Assembly (NCBI GenBank): GCA_030737835.1 | Contig: CM060850.1 | Coordinates: forward strand, 14,272,668 to 14,336,667 | Reading direction: 5' to 3' | From: Acorus gramineus | Taxonomy: Eukaryota > Streptophyta > Magnoliopsida > Acorales > Acoraceae | Length of the DNA: 64,000 nucleotides | Shown here: positions 36,933 to 49,900 of the stretch, piece after piece | Numbering within the stretch: position 1 is the first letter of the stretch | How the letters are laid out: the number at the start of each line of letters is the position of its first letter | The notes under the pieces: generated by a model | What the model saw: only the letters and a program-made list of their open reading frames with translations | Told to the model about the DNA's origin: nothing | Databases searched by the model: none | Made by a program: the position numbers and the translations under genes

Positions 36933-38125
36933 GCCTTGCATGCCTGTCTCTGTATTTATATACTAATGTTCAAGTTGATCATGGATGTTCTTTGTACAGA
37001 TAAACTAAGGAAAACCTATGTATTCCTGTGGGCTTGAGCTTTGCTTGTGTGTACAATTTGAGGTTTGTCTGACTAGAGGAATGACTCAGAAAAATAAAAC
37101 CAGCAACTGAGCCTGTTGTTTTTCATTTGTCAAGACTTGGTCAACCTGTGCTTGGGGGTGATATGTTCACCTTATGGTGATGATAAATCCATCTTGGTAG
37201 ATTGACTATTGAACTTGAACTTGTTGATTTTATGTGGAACAGATAGTCTGAATGCAGTTATTAATGTTTAAAGTTAAATCATTTTGGATTTTGGAGTGGA
37301 TAAATATTTTCAGACAATTGGCATGTGTAAATATTAATATTTATTTGGGGTAATGAGATAGACAATTTTTTTTTTGAACAGATTGCATAATAATGGGATT
37401 TAGATATTTTCTTGAACAATCAAGTTGGTATATTCATTATTCAAGAAATTCAAATATCAAATATTTTTGTTCACGTACAGTTTTTAGAAGGGGTACACAC
37501 ATTTTTCATTTAATTGACACATGTTTATGATTATATGAAAATCTTAAATTATTTGACATTTGAATATCCAAGGAGTGTGAATAGCAGAGTATGCAGTATT
37601 ATAAACTATATATATATATTTATATTATATAATATTATTTACATTTATTATCTTTTATGATAATCACAATTATGATATTTTAAATAACTATATATTGTAT
37701 TTTTTATATAATATTTAAAAAATATGATAAGTTTTAAAATCTCTATAAATAACATTTCAATTATTTAAAATATATATATATATATTAACATATCCTATCT
37801 GCAATCTGGTCCGTTGACTACTGGCATAATCTCGGAGCTTCCCCAGCAAAATAAAATAAGATGAAAAATAAGTACAATTAAGTGGTTGGAATATAAAGGG
37901 GAGGATCAGATACATATGATTCTCTCCTTGCATGGCATTATATTCTGGTTCTTGTTTTTTAAGGACTTTGATCTGCTTCCAGATATGCTTTGCTTGACAA
38001 ATTGGGAATCTTCAAATTGCATCACAAGTGGCTTTATTTTTTTGAATTCATGTCATAAATTTGAAACGTGGATTGTCTGAAAATGGTGCACCTGATCCTG
38101 CTGGATGTCTATCCTTAGAGGGGTG

Positions 38126-38157
<32 letters not shown>

Positions 38158-38990
38158 CTTTTTTTTCATTTTATATATATTACATATATATAATAATATG
38201 TATAAGGAGTTTCAGGTTGTAACCAGACATAGTCAGCGTTAGCTAGCTAGCCTGGCTAGCTTGAAAATATCTTGGTTGATTAAAACTGAATTTGAAGCTA
38301 TTGCTCTTTTTTTTTTTAAATTGCATGTGAACTTTTTGGTCAATAAGTTATATATTAATATATTTTGGATAGTCTACCTAGAGTTAGTGATTTTGTATTA
38401 AAAAAAATCTGATGTTTTAAAATAAAAAAATGTTTCAATTTGTTTTTATAACAAAATAAAAATTTGAAGTGTGGGTTTAGAACCAATCTCCCTTGGAATA
38501 GAGTGGAATAAGAGTAAATAAGCACCCAAAAAATCTGTTTTTTTTTAAGGAATAATATAATTATTGAGTGGATATAATTATATTAGAATAAGTAAAAATA
38601 AATTTATATTGATATTGAAGATCTCACCTGTAACACATGTCATAACCTCATATAAATCAGGAAGGCACCTCACATATCAAATCATCTTTCCATCTATCAT
38701 ATATTTTATTTAAATCATGTTCACATTTTATCTACAGCTTATTTATGGTCAATCAAACAACAAAACTTCATTATTACATTTTTTATTAAAAAAAACACAA
38801 TAAAACAAAATGGCTTATTCTAATTCACATTAATATAATTATCTATACTGAAATATATATATAAATAATTTATGTTTACTAAAATGGAGACTCAATGTGT
38901 TTGAGATGAGATATTAGACGATTTAAAATGTTTCACGTGCATGCTTTCATAAAATATCTTTCTGTATAGCTGTAGCTGTACACTTTTATT
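36933..38990. other. Intergenic sequence with a CT repeat and family A copy
   Basis: No gene is supported. A (CT)n run lies at about 38131-38157, and a copy of the dispersed family A repeat at about 38500-38840. Confidence 0.5.
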
Positions 38991-38999
38991 GATCTCAAT

Positions 39000-40151
39000 C
39001 TAATATATATATATATATATATCCAATGCATCAGTATAGATCTTACTTGCTTCTTCACTTAACAAGACTTTATCAATTACATTTGAAGCATGTTGGAACA
39101 ATTTATTCAAGGTGTGCCAACTGCAGTACCTGTGAAAAGTATTTGAAAGAGATATGGAAATGGCTTTTGTCATTGCTAGATCTTGATCAGTAATTATCAT
39201 TTTAGAGGAATCGCCCACCATAGCTTTCTCAAACTGCTCGAATAACCAAACAAAAGAATCTGTTGTTTCATCACATAAGAAAGCACAAGCAAAAATGATT
39301 GTCTAGCAATGATTATTAACCCCCATCAATGGTGCAAATATCATCCCATACCAATTCGTGTTATATGTGGTATCGAATATAACTACATCACTAAAAAATT
39401 TGTAAGCACATCTAGAGGTTGCATCAACCCAAAAGCAATGAGTAATTCTCTTTGTTGATTATCTGCCTTGATTTTGAAATAGAATGACATATTCTTTTCT
39501 TGTTCTAATTGAAAATGCTCATTCAACATATCTCCATCATGCCCCTTCATCTCATTTCGTTGATATCTTTCATAGTTATAAATGTCCCTCTGTGTACACT
39601 CAATATTTTCAATTCCCCCTGCTTGCATTTCAAGAATGCTAAACTGTTGATGTGTTGGAACATTTGCTGTGCTAAGCTGTTGAGTTAAGGACTTTTGAAC
39701 ACTTGAAACACTACGGTGAGATTTTAACAAATGCACATTTCGTATGGTTGCCAACGGATGGTTGTGACTCTCAACAAATACAGTCACCACAAATGTGCCA
39801 GATTTTGACTTCATTACTGCGATCTTTGCCTTACAACCCTCTTTTATTATCCCCCGACGCCTTTCTTTTTTATTAACCCCTTCCCTAGAACATGTTCCTT
39901 CTTTATAGCATACATACTCCTTTAAGATTTCATTAGTGCGCCCTTACTCTTCTTACTAGAATGAATTCGAACACTAAATCCAACTTCTTTTGCATATTTA
40001 ATTTATTGTAAAACTCATTAACATCATTTAATATTTCAAATTCGTGGCCTTTTGTGGGCTTCAATTCATGATCTATTTGAGGAGTGTAAACAACATTCGA
40101 AGAATTTGAATAACTCTTCATCTTGTTGGATAAATTCATTCCCAACTTCAT
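39000..40151 (-). pseudogene. Broken FAR1/MULE-type transposase-like gene
   Basis: Minus-strand pieces match the FAR1/FHY3 family, plant factors derived from Mutator-like transposases. An N-terminal part (40151-39933) contains GHEFEILNDVNEFYNK, like the FAR1 DNA-binding domain. A middle part (39814-39383) has the ESHNHPLA motif of the zinc-finger region. The MULE domain reads FDTTYNTNWYGMIFAPLMGVNNH (about 39375-39310), followed by ITDQDLAMTKAIS and FHRYCSWH (around 39190-39110). The pieces lie in different frames, and an in-frame TAG (39305-39303) interrupts the MULE domain. The C-terminal SWIM region is absent. It is a non-functional relic, either of a host-type FAR1 gene or of a transposase. 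Confidence 0.75.
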
Positions 40152-42001
40152 AAACCATAATTTGAAAAATAATGAATATAATCCTTAAAATGTTCAAACC
40201 AGAACCAACAACAACTACACAAATTAAAGAAAAAAAAAATTAAGAAGCAGCTTTGAATATTCTTGTTACTAGATTCTACTGATACAGAGGGGGTGAATTG
40301 TTTTTGAAAATTTATGATATCTTCCATGCATTTTGTTCAAATCAGGACCAACAGAAACAAAGGAAAAAAAAAATATTCAGCATATTCTCATCATGAACAA
40401 GTCAGCCATAGTTAAAATAGGTAAAATCCCAAAATGAGAAGGCTAAAACCCTAGATATATCTCTAGAAATAAATCATCTTGGAGAGTCTAGACTGAACCC
40501 TCACAAGTCGATCGCGACGTCGGAGAGTGCGGGAGGTGGCGGCGGCGCGTGGGGGACTCCGAGGATCTGTCGGAGAGTGAGTTTTGGTGATTTTGTGTTT
40601 TAGATTTGGGGAGGGTGAGAGGTTCTGATCGGGTTAGGCTAGTTGTTGGGTGGGTTAAGTTTAAAGGGGTTTGGTTAGGTTAGGATAGTCAGTACTATAA
40701 TATTGGGTGGACCTTATGTTTATTTTATTAAATCAGTACCACTTATCAGATGGACTCAAAGTCGTCGGCACTCTGTTTTGCGGACGGTCCGCTAGAGATC
40801 CCCTCTGTGTGTGTGTGTGTGTGTGTCAACTTGTGACTGAGAGGGTGTGCCATGTCATCGGTTAATTTGCTGTAAAGGATGACACGTCAGTAATTAATAC
40901 ATGGTGGAACATGTCACGTTAGCAGTTAATATGTGGTGAATAATGTATCAATAAAATGAGATCATGCACACTCAGCTCATTCACCCAAACCATACTGGTC
41001 TCTCTGGACTGAACACATTGCCAGGTAATAATTCAAAGCAATTTCCCACCATATGCAGCATATTAGTGAAAGGAATTCTCTCAACTACAAAAATCAGATT
41101 CAAGGACAAGCAAGTTCAGGATGCCATGATTCCATTTCTAGGCAAATCGTTTGATAAAATTGCCACCCTACACTTAGGCCCCCCTTTGGATCCGTGATGG
41201 GATGAATTCAACGGAGACGAAGCTGGAGAAACGCCATCATAGATCCCTACGGGTTTTAGGTTTCCGTACACTGCCCCATACCACTGAATAACACTGCGTC
41301 ACGCCAAATTTCAAACGTTCTTTTTAAATTTATATTACCAAGCCAAAAAAAGAAAAGAAAAGGAAAGCCTATGTTTGGATAGTAGATTAAGTAGAGGATA
41401 TAGTAGAATAGGTGTGAATAAGTCAAAAATATGTTTGTGTTTACAATAAATAAGTAGGTATAGCTATGACAGAATATATGAGAAAAATATAATATTTGAT
41501 ATTCGAGGTTCTCCTTGAATTATGTTAATCTACAGTCAATCTATTCTTCTAGTATAAGGAAACTCACATGTCTAATCATATGTCATCACATTCAATAAAT
41601 CAAGGGACTTACATGTCATATCATTTTTCACTTTTTATAATCATCTATTCACATCTTATTCATCTTTTATTTACAATTTATCCATGTTTTTCAATGAAAA
41701 TAACTAAAGAGTGTTTGTGTCACATAGAAAGTGAGAGAAAGTACCCTTTGACCACTTAAAAACTTTTTTTTTTCTCCTTATTAAGAGGGGCGAGATTTTT
41801 TCTTCACCCTGGAGGAAGGAAAGTAAAGGAAACTAAGGAAAAAATGCAGTTTTTTTTTATAGTATTATATATTTTTTTTCTTATTTTTTTTTTATAATAA
41901 AGTAAGAAAAATATTTATTTGTTATTTGGTACGCCCTTTTTATCAACCTTTCAAAAAAAAAAATATTTAAAAATATTTGACAAGTTAGGTTGCTTTTATA
42001 T
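40152..42001. other. Intergenic sequence, GC-rich segment and family A copy
   Basis: A GC-rich patch (40500-40630) lies upstream of the FAR1-like relic on its strand and may be remnant 5' UTR or promoter. A (GT)n run is at 40806-40827. A 13-bp palindrome GCGGACGGTCCGC lies near 40780. A family A copy lies at about 41370-41710. No protein gene is seen. Confidence 0.45.
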
Positions 42002-42962
42002 TATAATATAGGGCGCCGATATATGCACCCCATTTTATAAGAAACCCACCCCACTAAAGAAATAAAAACACTTTTTATGCACTGTTGCAGTAAGAGGAAA
42101 CCCACCCTGAGGTCGGTATTCCCTCTGACGATGGTGGTGAATTATGGTTGCCCAAAGGTTTTGCGAGCTAGAGTCAGAGGTGTTCGATTGAGGGTTTGGC
42201 GTATGTAACAACCTAGGTCGGCAACCATTTGGGCGATGATGTTGAAGTATGGCTGTCAGAAAGTCTGACGAGCAAAAGTAAGAGAAAATAAATTCATATT
42301 GTTATAAGTTTTAAACCAATTATGACAAATTTCACATGTAAACACATAGAATATACAACCTTGACAACAAAAAAAATAAAAACAATTACTCTTTTTTCAA
42401 AAAATAAAAATAAACATACAAACAATTACTTGATAACAAGAAAAAGCATGCTTCGTTTCCATCCCCTCTTTGCTTTTGTATCGGCATTTTATTATTATTA
42501 TTATTATTTTATGGTATTATCTTTTCACCTTATGTATAACTTTTGAATTTTGGACATGTGTTTTGTAGTGTAGTCACATATATGGTTGATTATGGAATGC
42601 TAACATAGTATTTTGATGTGTTATAAATGTAGCAATGACTGTCTATTCTATGTGTTTAAATGTGAAATTTGTCATATTTTGTTTGAAGCTTGTAACAATG
42701 TGAATTTATTCTATCTGATTTTAACTCACTGGGTATTCAGGCGACCATACTTCAACACCGTCGCCAGAGTGGTTGTCGACCTGGGTTGGTATACATGCCA
42801 AACTCTCAGTCGACCATAATTCACCACTATCGCCAGAGGGAATGCCGACTTGGGATGGATTTCCTCTTACTGCAATAGTGCATGAAAACTGATTTTAATT
42901 TTTTTTAAAGGGGTGTGGGTTTCTTGTAAAGTGGGGTGCATATATCGGCCCCCTATAATATA
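42002..42962. mobile_element. Mutator-like MITE with 9-bp target duplication
   Basis: The element spans 42011-42953 (943 bp). The left end GGGCGCCGATATATGCACCC and the complement of the right end, GGGGGCCGATATATGCACCC, open inverted repeats that stay similar for more than 150 bp, including GTAAGAGGAAA and GTGGTGAATTATGGT. The flanking 9-mer TATAATATA is identical (42002-42010, 42954-42962), the Mutator signature. No transposase is present. Its termini resemble those of the larger element at 57143-58940. Confidence 0.85.
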
Positions 42963-43740
42963 TAGTTAACATACAAACAACAATTTTACTTTCTATGATA
43001 ACGCAACAATGTATTTTATTTTTTGGCATTTTTAATCACAAACACAAAATTAATTTTTATTTTCTGTCATTCTCCATCCCAGGCAAAGATAACGGTTTTT
43101 ATTTTCTATCATTTTTCATAAGAGAGACAAACTTATTCCCTTTGGTTCAAATTCCTTCATTTTCCTTCAATTTTGATTCGCGTTTGTGCACAACCATACC
43201 CTAAAACACAACTAAATGGACAAATGACTTTTTTTTTATTATTATCTATGATTGAATAGTTATCTATTCTGAAATAATGTGGCATTACCCTAACAGGGAG
43301 GTCTTTCAAAAAAGTGGGAAGGCTTAATGAGGTTGAGATAATGTCGATCCCGATGAATGTTATGGGTGCGTTTGGTTGTGTGATTATAAAAGTGATGCCG
43401 TAAAAATCTAGGTTTTAAAACTGATTCTGCAGGAAACTCACATTCCACAGCTTTTGAAAATCGTAGTTTTTTAATATTATTTGTCTGAAATCTGTTTATA
43501 GAAAATTGCTATAATAAAACTGTTTAGTTGTACAATGATAAAAGTAACTTTTTGCAAATTACTGTAGCTTGATATATAATATAATATATAATTAACCCCC
43601 AAAAGTGTGTGTGGAAAAAGCCATGCAAAATCTTCCAAGTTTTCCCAGTATAAAATATTTTCTAACATCAAAATTCCCTTCCAAGCGCACCACTCAAGAG
43701 AAACGTGTTACCCATGTAACGGCAACATAAAGTGGAGCTT
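42963..43740. other. Intergenic sequence upstream of the subtilase
   Basis: No gene is seen. The stretch is AT-rich with no clear repeat ends. Confidence 0.4.
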
Positions 43741-43747
43741 CACTGTA

Positions 43748-43920
43748 CTCGTGATTAAAGCATAACAAACATCATATATATACATATATATAATTGAGCA
43801 TGAACCATGCAAAGCTCAAGTATCATTTCATACTTCATAAAACGGTTACTAAAAATTTGGACCTTTATTCTCCTCACTAAACTCGTGATCAAAACATACA
43901 TAACAAACATTTTATAAACA
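43748..43920 (+). promoter_or_regulatory. Duplicated promoter motif of the subtilase gene
   Basis: A CTCGTGAT(T/C)AAA-ACAT-AACAAACAT segment occurs twice, starting at 43748 and 43882. Each copy is followed by a TATA-like sequence ('catatatatacatatata' and 'ttttataaacac'). The second copy is about 50 bp before the start codon. Which one is used cannot be told. Confidence 0.45.
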
Positions 43921-43958
43921 CATAAGAACCACATATTGATTTTCATTCAATTTCCAAA

Positions 43959-46900
43959 ATGTTGTTCAACATGGGCAAGAACCAGCCATGGCTTCCACTA
44001 ATCCTAATCAATCTTTCATTGATCACATGTTTCGCGAAGGATCGAGCGATTTATATGGTCTTAATGGAGGGAGAACCTGTCGCATTTCGCGAACATGGTA
44101 CGATAATTGATCCAGATAGGTAAGAAAAAATTATAATAATTAAGCTAGCACATATATACAAAAACAATTTGTGTTTGTGACGAAATTAGATTGATTTTAA
44201 GCTTGGATTAGCTATATATTGTTTACAGTGAATCTGCGAAGGCTCACGAGAAGCGCCTGGTGGAGTCGCATGATCGGATTCTGGAGAGCAGTCTGGAGGC
44301 AGGGAGCTACAACAAGCTCTACAGCTTCCACCACATTGTCAATGGCTTTGCAGTCCATACCACCCCTTCCCAGGTGGTTTGTCTGTTCTACAATAATAGT
44401 ACTTGTAATGTTTTATTGTTTTTTTTTAAATGATTCTTGTTAATACAAGTATCAAATAAAAAAAAAAACAATTGACCAATTTGGTAATCCAAACTTATAT
44501 GGATTAAATTTTATCAAAAAGTGGTTCGATGGCATGTGCTCTTTTGATTGGTTTGAGTCACCATGTTGATCAGGATTGGAACCAGTAAACAAAAGCCAAA
44601 CTTTATTTAATTTATTTTTATGTTTTGTTAAATATTTTTTTATTAACACTCTTATATCATTTTTCATAACTTATTTGTTGCATTCTATCTGGCCCTAAGT
44701 AATCGACTGTTTTCGAATATGTATTTGTCATTGTATTGGTACTTATCATTTTTGTGATTGTGAATAGATACTGGGGTCTCATTTTAGGAGTTCAGTGTAG
44801 CCATTGAGGAGGAAACTTGTGTCCACCATTCAAAACTGCCACGTAGGTAGTACAAAGTGTTTTTGTATTGTGGCTTTTTTTGGTTTAATAATTGTAAATA
44901 TAAAATAAGGGGGGCAATCTATTTATTAATTAAGCGAAAATGTTTAAGTTTTTCAACTTTGTTTCTTTGTAACACTTTCAATTCCGATTTTACCCTTAAT
45001 TTGTTATGATCATTATTTTTGAATTAAGGAGTAACAATAAAAAAATAAAATAAAAGATAAGATGATATCTATCTATTAACTAACTGGAAGTGTTTAAATT
45101 TTCAAATTTTTTCTTTATATTTATAACATTTTCAATTTTATCGTCAATTTTTTATGATTTTTATTTTTCTGGATTAGGGGTAAAAATTGAAAAAAAATTC
45201 AATATATTAAAAGGATAATATTAGATATTTATCAAATTTATTTTATTGAATTTCACAAATCCTGAATTTCAAAAATAAATTTGTATAAATACATGGTTTT
45301 AAATATAATATAATGCTCCAAATATCATATTTTACATATAAGATTATAAATTAATATTATTTTATCATGTCAAACTGGTTATATCTATTGTTTGGTTATG
45401 TTGGATCAAATTTAATAGTTACAATATTAATAAATCCATACAAAGATTAAAGTTCTCTCAACCTATCAATTTTTTTGAATTATTTATTGACAGGCTTAAA
45501 AAAAATAGAGGTGATTTTTTAAAGATATATACTTTTAGTTTAAATGCACAGCGTGTGTGGGAGAATACTAGTTTATGCTATTTGCCACTAACGTGGTAGT
45601 TTCTTATTGATAGACACAAACTTTCTCTATGTAAACAAATGGGTCCAAGTTAGATCCAACGCGCATTGAACAATTTGATTGTCCAATGCACTTATGACTG
45701 TCTGATTTTTTTACTTTGTTGTAATTAAAATATTTTACAAGATTTCAAAACTAAATTTAGAATGTAATTAAATTCTAAACCTTCTTTTGTAGGATTCAAT
45801 AAAATTGCGTATCTCAAAATGATAAGATCGGACGGTGACAAGTATGTTTGGACAATCAAATTGTCAAAAGCGCATTGGACCTAACCCAATGGATAAACAA
45901 ACACAGAGGATCTAGTATCATGTCTATTTAGGTTGCATAAATCTAAATCAACCTCTAATTCAAAACACTATTTGACACAATGCATGTACCACTCACTCAG
46001 GCCAAGAAACTTGAAAAGGCAGATGGAGTGACATGGGTAGAAAAGGACAGAGGTGTGAAGTTGAAAACAACCTACTCCCCTCACTTCCTCCGCCTACCGA
46101 AGGCGGTGTGGGCCGCCAGAGGTGGGGAGCGCAATGCCGGGGAGGGGATCGTCATCGGATTCATCGACACGGGCATTGACCCGACCCACCCCAGCTTCTC
46201 GTATGACCCGTTGGACCCATATCGGGTCAACCCAACCCGATTTAGGGGTGTATGTGAATTCGGCCCGCGCTTTTGGGCCGGATCATGTAACGGTAAGATT
46301 GTGTCCGCAAGGTACTTCTCGGCCGGGGCCGCCTCTATCATACCCTTGAATGTGTCTAGGGATTTCTTATCTCCTTTTGATGCAATTGGACATGGAAGGT
46401 ACGTATTAGATTCTTATAAGGATAATGTTACATATAACCGTTTTTCCAGCCCTAATTCTAGTCAAAACGTATTTTGAATTTTTTTCAAAATAGTATACCT
46501 TATCTAATGAGGTACACACGTTTATTAAAAATGAAGCATATGCTTCAATAAATTGCATAAATGCATTTATAGAAAGGAAAAAATCCCTATAACACCCTTT
46601 AAACTGCTTGAAATCCAAACCCCTTGAATTTTCTTAAAATCCATATAATCCCTTGAAAACATCTATGTAAATCCAAATAGCCTCCTGAGTTAAATTTTCG
46701 TTGACTAATGAGGAATATTCTATTTGATTAACCCTGGAAGAAAACATATTATATCAAAAACCCCCTATAATGTGTTAAAAATGTGAAAAATCCTTTGTAA
46801 ATGATGATTTTATTTCTCCACATAAAGTTTTATAATCTATTCGGAAGGATAAATTATCATTTACAGAGAGGTTTTCGCATTTTTAAAACATTGTAAGGGG

Positions 46901-49900
46901 TTTTTGGAATACAATGTTTTTAATCAGAGTTAATCAAACAAAATATTCGCTGAATGGTCCTCATCTGTCAAGGAAAATTTAATTCAAGGGGATATATGGA
47001 TTTACAAAGGTATTTTTAGGGGGTTATATGGATTTTAGGAAAAGTCAAGGGGTTATATGGATTTTAAATAGCTTATAGGGGGTTAAATGGAATTTTTCTT
47101 TATAGAAAATGTAAATTTTTTCATTTAAAGTTTATACTTTGCTAACGTGAATAAACGCTCTAGTGATTTTCTATCTACCAAAATCTGGAAAAAAAAAAAA
47201 AAAAAAAACTGTGTAACATTCTTCTTATAATGCATACATGCATGCATTTTATTTAGAAGTGGGCTCTTGGAATTTGATTTTATGATTTTTATTGGAAAAA
47301 ATTCACATAACCCATTATAAACTATCTGAAATCTATATAATCCCCAGATTTTTTTGAAGTCCACATAACCCCTTCACTTTTCCAATATAAATCCAAATAA
47401 CTTTCCGAGTTAAATTTTTATTGATAGATGAGAAATATTATATTTGATTAACATTGGCTAAAAACATAATATACCAAAAATCTTCTACAAGGAGATAAAA
47501 ATGCAAAAAATCATCTGTATATGACGATTTTACCTCTCTGGATATGGTTTTATAATTTATTTGGAGGATAAAATCTTCATTTGTGGAAGGTTTTCAGCAT
47601 TTTTAACATATTGTAGGGGTTTTTGGTATATTGTGTTTTTAGCCAAGGTTAATTAAACGGAATATTCACATAATATTTCTTATTGTCAACGGAAGTTTAA
47701 CTCAAGGGACTATTTGGATTTACATATATAGATGTTTTCAGGGGGTAATATGTACTTCAAGAAAAATCAAGAGGTTATATGCATTTCGGGCAGTCTAGAC
47801 TCTAGAGGGTGTTATTTGAATTTTTCTCTTCTTATTTCGTGTCCAAATTTTATCATTAACGTATGGAAAAACAATGTGAAATTGGGTTTCAAAAGAAAAA
47901 GTGATTGGAGGAAAAATGTTGTCCTTCTGGGTAGCTTCATCCACAATTATCACTGGGTTTTAATTTTTATTTTAAAAATTTATATATTTGTTCATTGAAA
48001 TACTATTATAAAATGTGAAGCACACTGAGATATATTAGTATTTTTTTTCCTTTGAAAAATTTAATAAAAAAAAATTTAATTTTTATATACTATGACAATA
48101 TAATATGTAGTAATGTAAATTGTATGTACAAGCAGTTGGGAGTCTCGTTTTTTGAGCTGCAGATGAAATTACAAAACGGAATGAGTGTATCAGTGCTCTG
48201 TAAGTAAATCTACGTGTAATCTTCACACCCATACACATACTGATTAAGTGAAATGGTTTTTTTTATATTGGTGTTAAGTGAAAATGTTAAACTTTATTGA
48301 GCGTTTTCTTTTTTAGACTGACCATCCATTGAACCTGGAAAATAAAAGGTTCAGTTCTTCAGTTTGATGGGACATTGTGCTTGTAATTAGGTCTAATGCG
48401 AGTTGGACATTGTGATTGTACAATACGACGTGATCATCAGATGCTATCATTTTAGGAAGACATATTAAAAGTTACTGTGATTGAGATATTAAACATTGAT
48501 GTATTAATTGCAATGCATGTGCAGTCATGTTGCTTCAACTGCGGCCGGGAATTGGGGAGTTCCGGTGGTCGTCAATGGCCTGAGCTATGGCAAAGCGAGT
48601 GGAATGGCACCCCGAGCAAGGCATGCAAAAGATAGCTAAAATAGTTCATTGGATGAATATATATATATATATACACACACACAATGGCGGAGTCAGGATT
48701 TTTATAAAGAGGAGGTCTAATGCGACTTATATAAATATTTTTTAAAGTTATATCATTATATTTTTTTTAATATCAATAGGATAGATTAAAAAATGAATAT
48801 GTATAAAATGAAATAAACACATTCATATAAAATATATCACTTAATAATTTTAAAAGATATTTATCATATTTTAAAGCAATATGTTAAATTTCACAGCGAA
48901 GATTCATAAAAAACATGTTAAAACATAAATCTAACAAGCAATATATACCTTTAAATTATAACAATCATGTAAATAAATATAAAAATATATTCTTACTTTT
49001 TGATACATTTTTTCTTAGAATCTATAAAAACATAATCTCTTAAATTATGATACATGGATTAGCATAATTAAGAAGAATCTTTTTAAAGATGAGGATTAAT
49101 ATTAGGAACAATTGAGACATATAAAAAAAAAAGATAATGGATAATGGATTGTTACTATTCTACCACTAGACTACTGGTGCCTTCTTCAAAAAAAAATAAA
49201 ATTAAGGGGGGGGGGGGGGGGGGGGGGGGGGCCTAGTCCCCATGTGGCTATATATATATATATAACCCCTCTGTAAACTGTTTGAAATTCATATGACCTC
49301 TGAAAATACATATATAAATCCAATTAACCCCTTAAGTTAAATTTTTGTTAACAGATGATGTATATTTTGTTTAATTAACTTTAGCTGAAAACACAATATA
49401 TTAAAAATCTCTTTACAATGTGTTAAGATGCAAAAAATATTATGTAAATGATGATTTTACCCCTCCAGATTATGTTTTATAATTTATTCAGAGGGATAAA
49501 ATCATCATTTATAGAGGATTTACTGCATTTTTAACACATTGTAAGAGATTTTTATTATTCAGTATTTTCAGCCAGGTTTAATTAAACTGAATATATGTGC
49601 AGAATATTCAATATCTGTCAATGTAAGTTTAACTTAGGGAGCTATTTCGATTTATATAGATTTCAAGAAAAGTCAAAGGGTTATATGGATCTATGACAGT
49701 TTACAAGGGTTTATTTGAAAATTTTTATTTATATAATTGAGCCTTAATTAATGTCCTTAATCATTACTTAGCTGCATTTTTTGTATTATATATTGAACAG
49801 GATCGCAGTTTATAAAGCCATATATCCTGATGTGGGAACGCTAGCAGATGTGGTTGCTGCCATTGACCAGGTATGGTATGATGTGTGAATTTGTTTATCC

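Larger units (their letters stand above)
48621..49800 (+). other. GC-AG intron (subtilase intron 4)
   Basis: The splice from GCAAG (48620) to GATCGCAG (49801) restores the conserved reading GMAPRARIAVYKA. The intron then begins with GC and ends with AG. No GT donor nearby keeps the frame. GC-AG introns are a known minority class handled by the major spliceosome. Confidence 0.8.

Noticed and set aside
46081-46349. Frames opposite and alongside subtilase exon 3
   Set aside because: They arise from the GC-rich exon read in the wrong frame or strand.
46385-46400. Extra arginine in the subtilase His motif (GHGRSH)
   Set aside because: That reading comes from running past the donor. Splicing at 46398 to 48525 gives the normal GHGSHVAS.
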